A DNA stretch of 64,000 nucleotides, taken from the NCBI GenBank assembly GCA_947561585.1, contig CANNZV010000875.1, forward strand, positions 1 through 64,000. Reading direction: 5' to 3'. The stretch comes from Caprella mutica. Lineage: Eukaryota; Arthropoda; Malacostraca; Amphipoda; Caprellidae. The notes under the pieces are model-generated. The model was not told the DNA's origin, searched no databases, and worked only from the letters and a program-made list of their open reading frames with translations. Below are positions 11,021 through 22,327 of the stretch, piece after piece. A program made the translations under genes and the position numbers. Numbering within the stretch: the first letter of the stretch is position 1; every line of letters starts with the position of its first letter.

Positions 11021-13427
11021 TAACATTAGTATTTGTAATATCAAATCCTGCAAATTCAACTTCTGATCTCCCAAATTGAAATTTGTCAGGATTAAGAGTT
11101 ATGCCATTTTCACCACATCTAGTAAGAAAATTACAAGTATGGTGGAAACTTTCTTCTATGTTAGAGGCCCATAATAGTGTATCGTCAACACATTTAGTTT
11201 TATTTGGGATATCACTGATTATATCATCAAATCTTCTTGTGTAAGCATCACCAGCAGCAATATAGCCTTGGGGAGCAGAGCAATATTGGTACCTACTCCA
11301 GGGTGTGATAAATTGAGTCAAATATCTATCTTCCTCCTTAATAGGAATACTGTGATAACCATTCCATGCATCGCATACAGTCTTCCTTGTGTGATGAGGT
11401 ACAGAAGATGCTTGGTGGAATGGTGATGGTGTATGATGAGTCTGTCTTACTGAGACAGCATTCAGAGGTTGTAGATCAACTGTTATTCTGGGTGTTCCAT
11501 TCTTTTTGGCAACAACCACCATTCTAGAACACCCTGTGGTTGGAGTTCCCCAAGGCACTGGCTCAATTATACCAAGTCTCACATCTTTATCTAAGCTATC
11601 TTTGACAGATTTTTGCCAATGTGTTGGTATTGGGATGGGGGTATGGACAGCTTGTCGGACTGCATCATTATTGATGATCAGTTTCAATGGTGGGCCAGAC
11701 ATCTTGGGCAAGGGTTGGTGTTCACATACATTAAATATGCTTGAACCATAGTACTTGAGTAGCCATTGTTCAATTTTTTCTCTATTTTCTTCTGTTGGCA
11801 TATATGGGATATGTTTGGGTGGATTTGGTGGTTTAGTTCTCTGGTGACATGTGCACTCAGAGGAGCTAGGGACATCAGTTGAGGTAGAGTTGATAGGAGT
11901 GCTGTTGAAATTTGGAAAATTTTCTTCAATTAATCCAAGATTTTCACAGGCAGTTCGGCTTAAGTAGATTTTACCTGGGTTATCTTTCTGAATGTAGCAG
12001 AGTACATGTGTATATTTAGGAACACAATAATTGTTCAAAGTTGAGAGAGTAATAAAAGTGCCTGCAAGTAAGTTCAGAGCAGAGTTATTAGCACCACACA
12101 ACCTTTGCTTTACAGGGAATAAATCCTTAGAGGATAAATTGAGAGAATCTAGTAGTGCAGTTTCAGCTACTGTTTTTCTGGCTTCAGTGTCAGCAACTGC
12201 TAGAAGAGATACTGTTTTGATTTTAGGTACTCTTTTCTTCAATTTGATGTATGGGTCTTTGCAGATTGATATATTTAGGTTTACCACAAGATCACCTTTG
12301 AATTTCCCATAGGTCCAGCCAGAGTTTTCAAGATATTCCATATGAGGAACTGCTGCAGATGGGCTGCTATTGACAGTTGATATATGAAAATCACTAGCTA
12401 TACCACCTAGATGGATGGTATTATCAGAAATTGATTCTTGACTGTCTAATGACGCATTATTGATATGCTTTCTTGCTCTACAACTTGATTGGAAGTGACC
12501 TTGCTTATGACAATTAGTACAAAATTTTCCATAAGCTGGACAAGCCTTCTTTCGGATGTCAATATAAGGTTTTCCTCCGTGACCTACTTTGCCGCACCAG
12601 GCGCAGGGCCTATCATCAGAGAGATCGGAGGGGCTTGCCTTTTGATTTTTAATATGATTAAAATTTTTATTCATAGATACAGTGTTTTCTCTTTTGATAT
12701 GTTGATAAGGTGACACTTTAGCAGAAGTGACAGATTGATTCAATTGGTTATGGCATCTTTTTCCTGCTGCTCTAACAGATACAAATTTGATGGTATCATC
12801 TAAAGTCATTTTAGGCTCATAGCGTGTTAGCAATTCTTGTTGTATTTCAGAATCTGACAGACCTTTACAAAGTTGGTCAATTATGGACTGGTCAGCATAT
12901 GAAATTGATCTATTACAATTATTGCAAAGAACATTGTACTCACAAGACTTTGACTGGCCTTTCAGTCTGGCAGCATAGTGTATTGCTTCTTCGTCACTGT
13001 TTTGCATCATGTCAGTTAGAGTGTTTCTGTTGACCAAGATGTTTTCAGATTTGACGGCAAAACTTTCAATAGTTTTCAAGAGATCACTTTCTGACATATT
13101 TGACAATCTGTCTCCTAGTGATCTATCAAATGCAAGTTGTAGCTCATCATCACATCATTCAATGAGATTGTTTGATGCTTCTTCTGCAGGGATTCGAGCA
13201 AGGGACTTGTATCTACCCCATTTAGTTGTAAAATGGGACCAGAATTCATGAGTGATTCCAATAGTTACTGATGGTCGATTTGGTTTGTTTGCTCTTGAAG
13301 CAGTGTTTGGAGGTGGATTGTGTAGACTACTGACAGATTGTATTGCATTTGTAATGATGGACTGCAATATTTCTGGAGTCATGAAAAATCCTTGACTTTC
13401 AGTTTCACTCGTAGAATTTTCAGCCAT
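11000..13427 (-). pseudogene. Gypsy gag-protease-RT frame with one internal stop
   Basis: Starts at the ATG at 13427. A single in-frame TGA (plus coordinates 13155-13157) splits an N-terminal 90-codon piece from a 723-codon frame in the same register, so it looks like a point nonsense change. Two Cys/His fingers are visible (CAWCGKVGHG... and CTNCHKQGHFQSSC). A degenerate protease region follows, then RT with fingers (RMVVVAKKNGTPRITVDLQ) and palm. The catalytic box reads CVDDT rather than YVDD. It runs off-frame near 11020. In an intact copy the product would package RNA and copy it to DNA. Confidence 0.88.
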
Positions 13428-13528
13428 GTTTTGAAAGATGGGTTCTTGATAGAAGAGAAATTTCAGATTTTCATTTAGGTAACACTGCTTGAGATGAACA
13501 CTATAACCTCTTTAGTTTAATTATTATC

Positions 13529-13857
13529 ATAAACAAGTATGAGGTGAAGGAGTTACACAGTTTGTCACTTTGTTGATGTTATATTTATGCAAATCAGCAT
13601 ATCTAGTTAAGGAACCTAGATGATAACTGAAACATATAAACTGTATTAATACACATAGAACAATAATATATAATACCTATTAATGAAATAAAGGTATCCA
13701 CTTAATAACTATATCAGGAGATACACTTATAGGTAGAGTTGATCTCCTGACTAGAATTATGAAATAACTAAATCAAATGACGCAGGAACAGCTAGGAGAA
13801 GAGTATGTAGATAGATGTGACTGAGGCGAGCACATGAGAGGATATGATAATTGTATA
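13529..13857 (-). repeat. 5' LTR of the Gypsy element
   Basis: Pairs with 8180-8516. The sequence just inside it (plus strand 13500-13528) should hold the primer-binding site, but I do not recognise a tRNA match there. Confidence 0.88.
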
Positions 13858-13861
13858 TATG

Positions 13862-14258
13862 AGTAAACCAGACTTAAGTTCTGAATCGATGGAGAAGCAT
13901 CATCTTCTTGGACTTAGAACAAGGGAAACTAGACTCAAGACTTAGGACACTTAGTGTATAAGGAGTTTAAAGTGAGAGTCAAAGCAAGACGTACACCAAG
14001 AAACCAAAATCCCCGTCCACATAACAGTAATATCTAAGAAACATATGTTTCTCATCTTTTGCTTTAACAAAATTTTAATCTAAATGGGTAATTATTTATT
14101 TTAACTATATCGAATAATGTGTAAATATAAAAGCAAGGCTTTTATTAGAAATATATATCGAAAAGTCAATTTGTTAAGATTTGAAAAAATTTCTGCCGTT
14201 TAGACTCTAGTAGTTTACGTGGACAAAGAACAATTAATAATAATATTTTCTTGATCAG
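13862..14258. other. Intron T1-C to T2-A, last part
   Basis: 14100-14258 is clearly homologous to 4370-4488 (shared 'caattaataataatattttcttgatcag' region), the intron upstream of T1-A. This shows that introns were copied with the exons. Confidence 0.75.
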
Positions 14259-14372
14259 GTGACGGATGTAATGGAGGCGCTTTTAAGTGTTCCAATGAAC
14301 ATAAATGTATTCCATCCAGCTCTAGATGTAATGGATACAACGACTGCAGTGACGATAGTGATGAGAATGACT
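14259..14372 (+). CDS. LDLa exon T2-A (triplet 2, type A)
   Basis: Type A LDLa module with a consensus-like sequence: [32 protein letters not shown]. It has 38 codons, phase 1-1, acceptor 'gatcag', donor 'GACT|gtaagt'. All calcium-loop acidic residues are present. T2 is the most compact triplet (858 bp) and the best model of the ancestral unit. Confidence 0.92.
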
Positions 14373-14713
14373 GTAAGTAAGATGTAAAAGATTTTCAGTC
14401 TATTTGACCTTAATAAGAATAAACTACTATAAGATTATGCAGATATTAAGTTTGAAAATATAACTCTATAATCAAATTTTGGAATTACGAATTGTAATAT
14501 GGTTGAAAACTGTGATTGAGTTATGAAGATACTAAGGTTAAATTCTGAAGATGAATACTGAAATATCAGGAAAAAATTACAGGGTTGTTGAATTCTGAAA
14601 TACAGAAATTGGCTACTCTCCCACCAATATTCAACTTATAAATATTATTGTTTATATATTGCTTTACCTCTTATATATTTACTTCTACTAATAAATTTCA
14701 TTATTCTTGTAAG

Positions 14714-14827
14714 GTGACGAGTGTATTGGAGACGCTTTCTACTGCAGTAATTCGCGTAAATGCATTGAAACTGATTACAAATGTAATATAGACAACGATT
14801 GCGGTGACTGGAGTGATGAAAAAGACT
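14714..14827 (+). CDS. LDLa exon T2-B (triplet 2, type B)
   Basis: Type B module, 38 codons, phase 1-1. The acceptor is a less usual 'tgtaag|GT'; the donor is 'GACT|gtaagt'. It encodes [21 protein letters not shown], then [14 protein letters not shown]; the glycine of the usual CNG/CDG turn is Ile. The frame is open with all six cysteines. The A-B intron is only 341 bp. Confidence 0.9.
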
Positions 14828-14880
14828 GTAAGTGTGATGAGAAAGACTATAAGTGTGTCGGAGGCTGTTGAGTGAGATGA
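14821..14880 (+). repeat. 21-bp exon-end/donor array after T2-B (short)
   Basis: About three degenerate units ('gactgtaagtgtgatgagaaa', then weaker copies) separate the donor from the shared 'gatgagattttcaaaaaat' block. This is the smallest array among the five B exons. Confidence 0.6.
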
Positions 14881-15011
14881 GATTTTCAAAAAATGAATAC
14901 AATTTACAAGTTACTCAAATCTGAACAATTTTATTATCATCATTATCTTATAACTTTTTTAAATTTTAATTCTCGTTTTAAATCACTCCTTACATTTTTT
15001 ATCCAATGCAG

Positions 15012-15116
15012 GTATATGCGATGGTTTCAAATGCAGTAATGGGCGATGTATTTCACCAAGAAACAAAATGTGTGATGGGAGTGGTGACTGTGATGATAAC
15101 AGTGATGAAGTGAACT
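15012..15116 (+). CDS. LDLa exon T2-C (triplet 2, type C)
   Basis: Type C module, 35 codons, phase 1-1, acceptor 'atgcag', donor 'AACT|gtaagt'. It encodes CDGFKCSNGRCISPRNKMCDGSGDC plus DDNSDEVN in outline, with a complete calcium site. The B-C intron is 184 bp, the shortest B-C intron here. Confidence 0.92.
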
Positions 15117-15814
15117 GTAAGTAACAGATGCTACCTGGTTGTATCTATTTAAACATATATTTTTTTTATCATTGGGAGAGTTTTACCACTCAGGCAATGG
15201 AGATGGTTCAATCAAATTTTGGTCATTTTTTACCAAACCTCTCAGAAATATATCACATAACTTCATAAGTACTACATATCCAAATATAGTAGGCTGAATT
15301 TGGTTGGCGAAAAAAAAAAATTACTAATCTAATTTACTCAATACTATTAAAAGAAATTTACCACAAACTTCCAATATGGGAACTAATAGTTAAAACTATG
15401 GAAATTTAAATTTATAGTGATAAAGGTAGGTATGTATCTAATCAGTGTTGTGTGTGTGTTAACAACTCGCTGCGTGATACATATATGTTTACCACCGTAT
15501 ACACCATTTATTTATAGAAATATTTTAAATATAAGGTGCGTGTTGTAAATTAGTTATCAAATTTTCTTAGCAGTATTTGAAAATATTTTCCTTTCCATTT
15601 CAAAAGTTAAATATAATGCTTTTTTAACTATTATATAAAAAAGCCTGTGTCGTAAATAATTTAATAATAATATTTTCTTCGATCTATTTGAAAGTATTTT
15701 GGTAAAAATATTTTGCTAATGGAAAGAAAACCAGTTCAGGTGTCTTCTTAATATGTTTAATGACTTGTAAAAATTACTTCAGTTTAGAACTAGTACGTTA
15801 GTTTAAATAAAGGT
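15117..15814. other. Intron T2-C to T3-A, first part
   Basis: AT-rich. The first bases ('cctggttgtatctattt') match the introns after the other C exons. No further feature was recognised. Confidence 0.55.
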
Positions 15815-16222
15815 TATTCAACTACGAAGTCTTAGATTTATGTGTAAAGGTACGTTTTGCGTGCAGCGATTGTTGCGATCATCGTTCAGCGATGATCCTC
15901 CAGCAATAGGAATACATTGAAATATAGCTCGGCGGTAATCGTTTGTTCCAAAACAGCTCCATAGAAATAGCATTGAACTAATGCTCAGCGATAATCACTC
16001 CGCGATGATCGCAATTAACATTCGCTGCATGCAAAACGTACCTTTAGATAGGCTAATAAGTTACATTAACTATCACCTCCTTATTTTCCTTTTCTGTTGG
16101 TGGTTGGTTCCTTTGTTCAAGGAGTCACTTTGCTTTCTGACTTCTTCTTCCTGTCTCTTGGTAATTAATTTCATTTTGACGTCAATTAGAAAGTCCTTCG
16201 TTTCAAAGCAGATCTTGAATGC
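15815..16222. repeat. Dispersed repeat RepX, copy 4, interrupted by a MITE
   Basis: Blocks 'ttcaactacgaagtcttagattt', 'aactatcacctcc', 'ctgacttcttcttcctgtctcttgg' and the 'ttcaaagcagatcttgaatg' end match RepX copies 1-3. A 198-bp MITE interrupts it at 15847-16044. Confidence 0.65.
15847..16044. mobile_element. 198-bp MITE, TA target duplication
   Basis: Ends 'aaggtacgttttgc' and its exact reverse complement, with inverted similarity continuing for about 40 bp (through 'gcagcg' and 'gcgatcatcg'). TA flanks both sides (15845-15846, 16045-16046). Sibling RepX copies show the empty site ('gattttgtgttaggtag'), supporting a real insertion. TA duplication points to Tc1/mariner-type mobilisation. 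It has no coding capacity. Confidence 0.88.
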
Positions 16223-17011
16223 TTCTAGATTTATATTAATAGATGTAATAATTTTTGCGGCCTGAAATATTCTAACAGATATAACAAAAGAAACTAATTA
16301 ATTGAAATAATGAAATTTGTCAACTATTGCTTTACATCAGTCTTGAGCGTATAGAAACAAATCATTGTCCAAATTTATAATAATTTTTAAATATATGTAA
16401 GTGATGTATACGCCGACAAAACATAAATCACGCGGCGAGTTGTCCTAGCGGTGATTTTTTCTCACGGTGAATTGTCCGCGGCGAGTTGTCCGGCGGCGAG
16501 TTGTCCTAGAACCTACTCAGATGCAGAGTGCAGGTCTGTAACTAAACTTAGGAAAAATTGCGAGCCAACCTGACTCATCAGTTGATTCAAGGCTGCAAAA
16601 CTCCAATATTGGAGACTTTTTTCATGATTGACACTACCTGAGTCAAACTGGCAATGAATTAGGAGTCAATAAAACTCATGTTTCTTAGTAAAATATTAGG
16701 ATGAGTCAAATTAACTCGTATTTTTGAGTCGGTTTTGGGACAAACTGAAAACTCAACTTTTGAGTCAATTTGACTCGTACTTTTTTTCAGTGTACCTGTA
16801 ACCTAGGTTTAGTCTGTAGGAGTATCAAGTAGTTTCTATGATATTATTGTATCACTGACTATTCGATTTAGTACTTTTAATTTCTTAAACATTTTGAATA
16901 CCTAGGTACATTTCAGTTAATTTTTCCATGCTATTTAGCAATTTCAGCTGCAAAAGCCAAAATGATAAATTTTTTATTTAGTTTATGGTTATAAACCCTT
17001 TATTTGTATAA
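16223..17011. other. Intron; includes a 15-bp phrase block near 16430-16510
   Basis: Mostly unremarkable AT-rich DNA. 16430-16510 holds three to four copies of a ~15-bp GC-rich phrase ('gcggcgagttgtcc') like one arm of the foldback elements elsewhere, but no inverted partner was seen. 16580-16790 repeats 'gagtcaaattgactc'-like words. Confidence 0.45.
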
Positions 17012-17571
17012 CAATCACTAATGTTGAGATAGTACCTCTGCCCTTTTTTTTTCTAACAATCACTAATGTTAAGATAGTACCTTTATCCTTTTTGTCTCAC
17101 AATCACTAATGTTGAGATAGTACCTTTATCCTTTTTGTCTCACAATCACTAATGCTGAGATAGTACCTTTATCCTTTTTGTTTAACAATCACTGATGTTA
17201 AGATAGTACCTTTAACCTTTTTGTCTAACAATCACTGATGTTAAGATAGTACCTCTACCCTTTTTTTCTAACAATCACTAATGTTAAGATAGTACCTTTA
17301 TCCTTTTTGTCTCACAATCACTAATGTTGAGATAGTACTTTTATCCTTTTTGTCTAACAATCACTGATGTTAAGATAGTACCTCTACCCTTTTTTTCTAA
17401 CAATCACTAATGTTAAGATAGTACCTTTATCCTTTTTGTCTCACAATCACTAATGTTGAGATAGTACTTTTATCTTTTTTGTCTCACAATCACTAATGCT
17501 GAGATAGTACCTTTATCCTTTTTGTCTAACAATCACTAATGCTGAGATAGTACCTTTACCCTATTTGTCTC
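17012..17571. repeat. 42-bp minisatellite, 13 copies
   Basis: Unit resembles 'caatcactaatgttgag' + 'atagtacctttatccttt' + 'ttgtcta'. I count 13 copies, each with the 'atagtac' core. A three-unit higher-order pattern is visible: copies 6-7-8 and 9-10-11 share the same order of variants (ctctaccc, tttatcc, ttttatc). Non-coding. Confidence 0.92.
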
Positions 17572-17840
17572 TACCAAATTCCACGTCATCAGTAAATGTT
17601 GAAATAAGCAATTCAGCTTCTCCATGCACTGGATCAACATGACTGAAAAATAAATCATTTCATTGTTGTAGGTTATTAGGTAGATCTTGATTTGAATATT
17701 GGTTATCTAGGTTTTTAATGAAACCTTCAACATCAACCTATTTTTTAAAGTCGATTTCGTCTGTACGGTCATTCCTTTGAAATAGAAGAATATTGTCATT
17801 CAAAAGTGCGTATAAAGAATATGTCAATTTACATCTCTGT
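17561..17840 (-). pseudogene. Possible coding remnants on the minus strand
   Basis: Three adjacent short frames read like protein. One, entered after a 'tttttcag' acceptor-like site, gives HVDPVHGEAELLISTFTDDV and ends at TAG (17561). The next gives VDVEGFIKNLDNQYSNQDLP and ends at 17660. The third gives TYSLYALLNDNILLFQRND and ends at TAG 17738. No family is recognised. They may be broken exons of a transposon or host gene, or chance. Confidence 0.3.
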
Positions 17841-18139
17841 TCTTGTTCGTGTCTGTGTTTATTTTTCTACTCAATGAATATCCTGTCATTTTGTCTTCGT
17901 TATTTCGAATTCAAGAATTTTATTATGTAATTTAAAATGATGTACTATATCTTGTAATTTTTTAATTATATTAATTAACCACTTCGGATTGTAAATAAAT
18001 AGTAATAGACTGAACATTAATTAAATACAAAATGAATAATCAAAAGATTGTATGGAAATAATTGTTACATTTCTGATGAGACAATTAGCTGTTCATAATG
18101 CGACGAATGGTACTTCCTTTATCTGTTTAAATTCTCGCG
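17841..18139. other. AT-rich spacer before the BEL/Pao remnant
   Basis: No 5' LTR matching 22328-22622 was found here, so the BEL/Pao copy that follows is truncated at its 5' side. Confidence 0.5.
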
Positions 18140-18800
18140 CTGTACCTGACAGATTCTGACGCTGTACCTGAAGAGAACAACGATTCATTCATAACATCAA
18201 GTCTTCTCGATAAACTAAATAGAGACGCACCAATTTATGAGTATAATGTAGCTAACATTTCTCATCTGAGCACACCATGTAATGGCCGCGTAGCTAAAGG
18301 CTTATATGTGAAAGTAGTCGTGGAAGATAAAGCTTTCCCGTTGCCTAATTTTTATGAAAACGGTGGTATCCCCGACAATAAATGCGAGATTGCCACTCCA
18401 CTACTTGTAGAGATGGTTCTTCACTTGTCCCATTTGTCTGATAACTTCTCCGAAATAGATGAGAAGGCGCAAGTAGAACTATTATTAGGCTGAAATTCAG
18501 GTTACCTGATGAAAACATGGACAGTGGATTCTTCTCCTCCTTACGGTCACAAAACCCCTCTTGGCTGGGCAGTTGAATATGTGATCAGTCCTCATAGGGA
18601 AATAGAACAACAAAAAAGTTTGCGAAACATCATTGAACATGATCACTTTGACGTTAAGATGGCTTTCGAGAAAATTAGAGAAAACGTTTTCTACAAATTA
18701 CCGGATGAAAATGAAATGGACCTTTCGCGTGAACAAAACGAATTCTTCAGCATCATATATCCAACCACACCAACGTCAACGAAGAATGAAACTTAGAAAT
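18140..18800 (+). pseudogene. BEL/Pao protease-like region, broken
   Basis: Reads as a run of conserved hydrophobic and acidic segments ending VELLLG, then a nonsense codon (TGA near 18491), then PPYGHKTPLGWAVEY. The latter is the motif that ends the protease-like region in BEL/Pao polyproteins (TPLGWAV). A later frame (18509-18796) continues toward RT. Confidence 0.75.
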
Positions 18801-19360
18801 GTCACTTCCATTCAAAGATCGAATGGTGAGATTTCCTTCTAATAGAGCAGTATTGTACAAATGTCAAAAGATAACACTGCATGAGACGGCTGCGTGGGGA
18901 CGATTCAAAACTTATGATATCTCTGGAATATATGAAACTATTATTAGCAGTGGTCATGCAGAAAAAATACCATCTAACGAATTAGTTACACCTAGTGGTC
19001 AATGTTGGTACTTGCCTGTGTTTCCTCTGTATCACCCCAAGAAGGATAAGTTGCGCTTAGTCTTTGACAGTGCTGCTTTATACTGTAGAACAGGTCTGAA
19101 CTCCAAATTTCTCTGCGGTCCCGATCGTAATAACCAACTTGGAGCAGTTCTCTTAAGGTTCAGGAAGTTTAGCCTGGCATTCCCTGCGGAAATTAAGTCT
19201 ATATTCCATTGCTTTCATGTTGAACCCAGTCGCAAGAACTTCATGAGATACTTCTGGTTTGAAGATAGCGACGCTTCAAAACCTCTGATCGAATATAGGG
19301 TGAGAGTACCATCTTTGGCAATCGAAGCAGCCCTGCTTTAGTCATTTTCAGTCTCTAAAG
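18799..19360 (+). pseudogene. BEL/Pao reverse transcriptase, partial
   Basis: An open 180-codon piece with WYLPVFPLYHPKKDKLRLVFD (fingers) and AEIKSIFHCFHV (palm; the usual catalytic DI reads EI, so the Asp is lost). It stops before the YVDD-equivalent box. This would copy element RNA to DNA in an intact copy. Confidence 0.85.
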
Positions 19361-20110
19361 AGCCGCAAGCCAGTTGTGTTCCAAATAGTTCAATGTCTTC
19401 AAAGAAATGTAGTCCAAGCAATCTACAACTACATAACACGTTGCTTTTATGTGGACGAAGGCATCAGCTCCTCTAGTACTGTCAAATAAGCCCTTGATAT
19501 ACTGAGTGACTTTTTACTAACTCTTGCTAGAAGAGTATTGTCAAAATTCCATATTAGGATCCACAAAATCCTCTCAAACGACCAAACTGTCACTAAGGAA
19601 TTCCCAAATAAGGAGTTAGCTGCGCCGGTGGATCAACATGAAATAGAATTGGATGTATCTGAACTGCAGAGAACATTGAGAGTGACATGGTACTTGACCG
19701 AAAATCATTTCACATTCAGATCAACACTGCCCAAGAGAGCCTTTAATAAAAGAGGATTAATGTCAGTTCTTCATTCCATAATTGATACTACCGGTATTGC
19801 GATCCCTGTTATCCTTAAAGGAAAGTTGTTGTTGAGAACAATTATTAGTGGAAAGACTGACACGACTGGGACAAAGAGTTGGCACTAACATTTAAAGAAA
19901 CCTGGTCAAAGTTGACTACGTCTTTGAAAGACTTGGAGAACATTAAAGGGAACAGATGCTACGTGCCAAATAATTTTGAGATCTTAAAGAATGAAATCTT
20001 CACGTTTACAGCGTTGGACCTGAAGATAGAAAATGTAGTGTTCTATACTGATAGTAATATAGATTTGGCTTACATCAGTCTCTGTAACAAAAGTTTCATA
20101 GAATAAACAA
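19361..20110 (+). pseudogene. BEL/Pao RT connection and RNase H region, broken
   Basis: Three frames. 19538-19888 resembles the post-RT segment with the FNKRGLMSVLHSIIDTTGIA block (compare the 'YDPFG' region of relatives). 19879-20106 ends in FYTDSNIDLAYI, an RNase H-like Asp-Ser segment. Frameshifts lie between them. Confidence 0.7.
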
Positions 20111-20500
20111 GAAGGGTTGACTTAATTATGAGTATGTAATGGTCCTTTCTGGCCTATCTTAAATCTATTTACTATAGTACTGTTCTCCTTAGTACTTGAA
20201 CGTGAATAGCCTAGTCTTATTCTGTTTACTCAATTCTTGTATTGGTATTAGGTTCTATACCCAAATACTTGCTCACTATACTATTACCTAAAGATCTTTT
20301 CTTTTCTCTTAGATCTCTTTCATAATAAGTTAATACAAAAGGATAATGGTAACTCAGAATATAGTTTCAACTTACTATACTTCAAACACCCTAAACTGAA
20401 CAGTGCATGGTTAACAACGTTAGCTGAGAGTGAATCGGTAAGATGTTAACCTCAAGACTATATGTAGCTGACTGAGTAAACATATTCAGACCCCAATGAT
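20111..20500. other. Degraded part of BEL/Pao or insertion within it
   Basis: No retroelement frame is recognisable across this part, although flanking frames belong to consecutive domains. It is AT-rich, with no target duplication seen. Confidence 0.4.
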
Positions 20501-20506
20501 TTATAT

Positions 20507-22180
20507 GTGAGGACTGATGCGAAACGTTCATCACAAGTAATTCAAACCCCCATCAATGGAACAACGAGACCAAAAGCCGCTGCAAAGTTGCTAACAACCG
20601 ACTGGCTCAGTGGACCTGTCCATCTATGGAAATCAGATGAGCAGATTCCTAACTACTGCCTTCCAGTCTGCAAATCACTCTTGGAGATTGATGGAAAATC
20701 TGTAATCTTTAAAACTTCAAATACTGAATGCACAATAACTAAACTCATTACTTGTTGCGGTACCTGGATGAAGCTAGTTGGATTTACAATGAGAATGGTA
20801 TACTTCATGTACATGTTTCTCGATAAAATTAGAGGCTCTAACTCACCAGCTACGACGAATAACTGTTCACTGACAAATATATTCATCAATGTGCAAGGAA
20901 GTTCGTTCAAACCTCTTCTCATTTCCTTCCAACTCCTTTCGCTAACGTATCTCCGTTTCTGGACGATGAGAGCTATACTGAGAGCTGGAGGCAGATAACG
21001 CCAATCAGATATGCCTTTTCATCAGAAGCACCACCACATTACCCAACTAATACCATCTCACTATCACGTCAAAACTGAACATCAAGGGAGACACGTAGCT
21101 CTCGGTAGCATCAGAGGTGCAGGATTTCACACTGTACGAATGAAAAGAACAGTCAGAGATCTTATTCACAAATGTATCCCTTGTAAAAAGTTGAGAGCAC
21201 AGCCATGTGAGCAGAAAATATCAGATATACTAAGCAATAAAGTACGGCCTTCATCACCTTTCACAAATACTGGAGTAGACGTCATGGGTCCGTGGCACGT
21301 ACATGACGAATGCACAACCCGTAAGGTTAAAGGTAATAAGAAAACTTGAGCGGTGATGTTCATATGTTTGAGCTCAAAAGCCGTGCATACAGAAATGCTC
21401 CCCTCTCTAGATACCACTTCTATGAAGAATGCACTCTCAAGATACACTGCCTTCCGTGGTGAATGTAACCTATTTCGAAGTGACCGGAGCACTAACTTTG
21501 TAGCTGCAAGAGGTTGTATCAATTTACATCAAATCTCTCAGGACCTTGGTAGCTCTGAACTGAAATGGTTGTTTAATCCACCACACTCTTTTCACTTAGG
21601 AGGAGTGTGGGAATGAAAGATTGGTCAAATTAATAGACCATTGGATTCTTCACTTTTACTACTAGGTAAATGAATTCCATCGATAGACTTACTGAGTACT
21701 CTCATGCATGAAGCCTCGTCTATTGTCACCTTTGTGGGAACTGTCCGATGATCTCAATGAGCATATGCCATTTACCCCTGCAATACTGTTAACAATGAAA
21801 CGACAAGGACACTCAAAAGAAGAATTCTGCAAAGATGACTTGAACACCTATTGAAAGATATTGTGGAGGAGAACCCAGTGTCTCACCGACAATTTTTTGA
21901 GAGACTGGAGGACGTTCTATCTTCAAGATCTTCAGAAACGACAAAAGTGGCTAACTAAAAGCGAAAACCTAATGTCCCGAACTTAGTGATGCTAGAGGAT
22001 AAAAATACCCTTGAAAGCTCTGGCCGATGGGCCTGTTGTTGTCTGTTAAAGAGATTAATGATGGACTGGTTCGGTCTCTCAAGCTTAGATCCTGTAACAT
22101 AGAAAATAGTCTTAAAGCATCTATTCTGGATCGCCCTATTTCTAGTGTAGTTTTGTTGATGAAGCAATGATTTATCTGTG
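20507..22180 (+). pseudogene. BEL/Pao integrase and C-terminal domain, broken
   Basis: 20507-20660 has WLSGPVHLW, typical just before integrase. 21011-21349 has the zinc-binding part (HQGRHV, then CIPCKKLRAQPC) and the first catalytic block (GVDVMGPW). 21353-21616 has FICLSSKAVHTEM, FRSDRSTNF (second Asp) and FNPPHSFHLGGVWE, with the third acidic residue. 21960-22170 reads like the chromo-like C-terminal domain (LKALADGPVV, GLVRSLKLR). Frames change repeatedly. Confidence 0.85.
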
Positions 22181-22327
22181 TAATTTGTTAGGTGCTATAA
22201 TTAATAACTATTCTCAATGTATAGCATCACTGCCTTTGTATTTTTTTTTTCATTTTTAAACATATAAGATTTGTTTATGAATCGGTTATTATTAAATAAA
22301 ATGTATTTTGCTTCGCAAAATGGGGAG

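Larger units (their letters stand above)
8176..13861 (-). mobile_element. Ty3/Gypsy LTR retrotransposon, full length but decayed
   Basis: Minus-strand element with LTRs at 8180-8516 (3') and 13529-13857 (5') and a 4-bp TATG at 8176-8179 and 13858-13861 as likely target duplication. A purine tract (plus strand 'ctccctcccc' at 8518-8527) abuts the 3' LTR. Gag, zinc fingers, RT, RNase H and integrase follow in that order, the Ty3/Gypsy order. The reading frame has at least one stop and several frameshifts, so this copy cannot make a full polyprotein. It lies in the intron between T1-C and T2-A, antisense to the host gene. Confidence 0.92.

Noticed and set aside
17012..17571. Possible CRISPR array because of regular repeats.
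   Set aside because: Contiguous minisatellite without spacers, in an animal genome.
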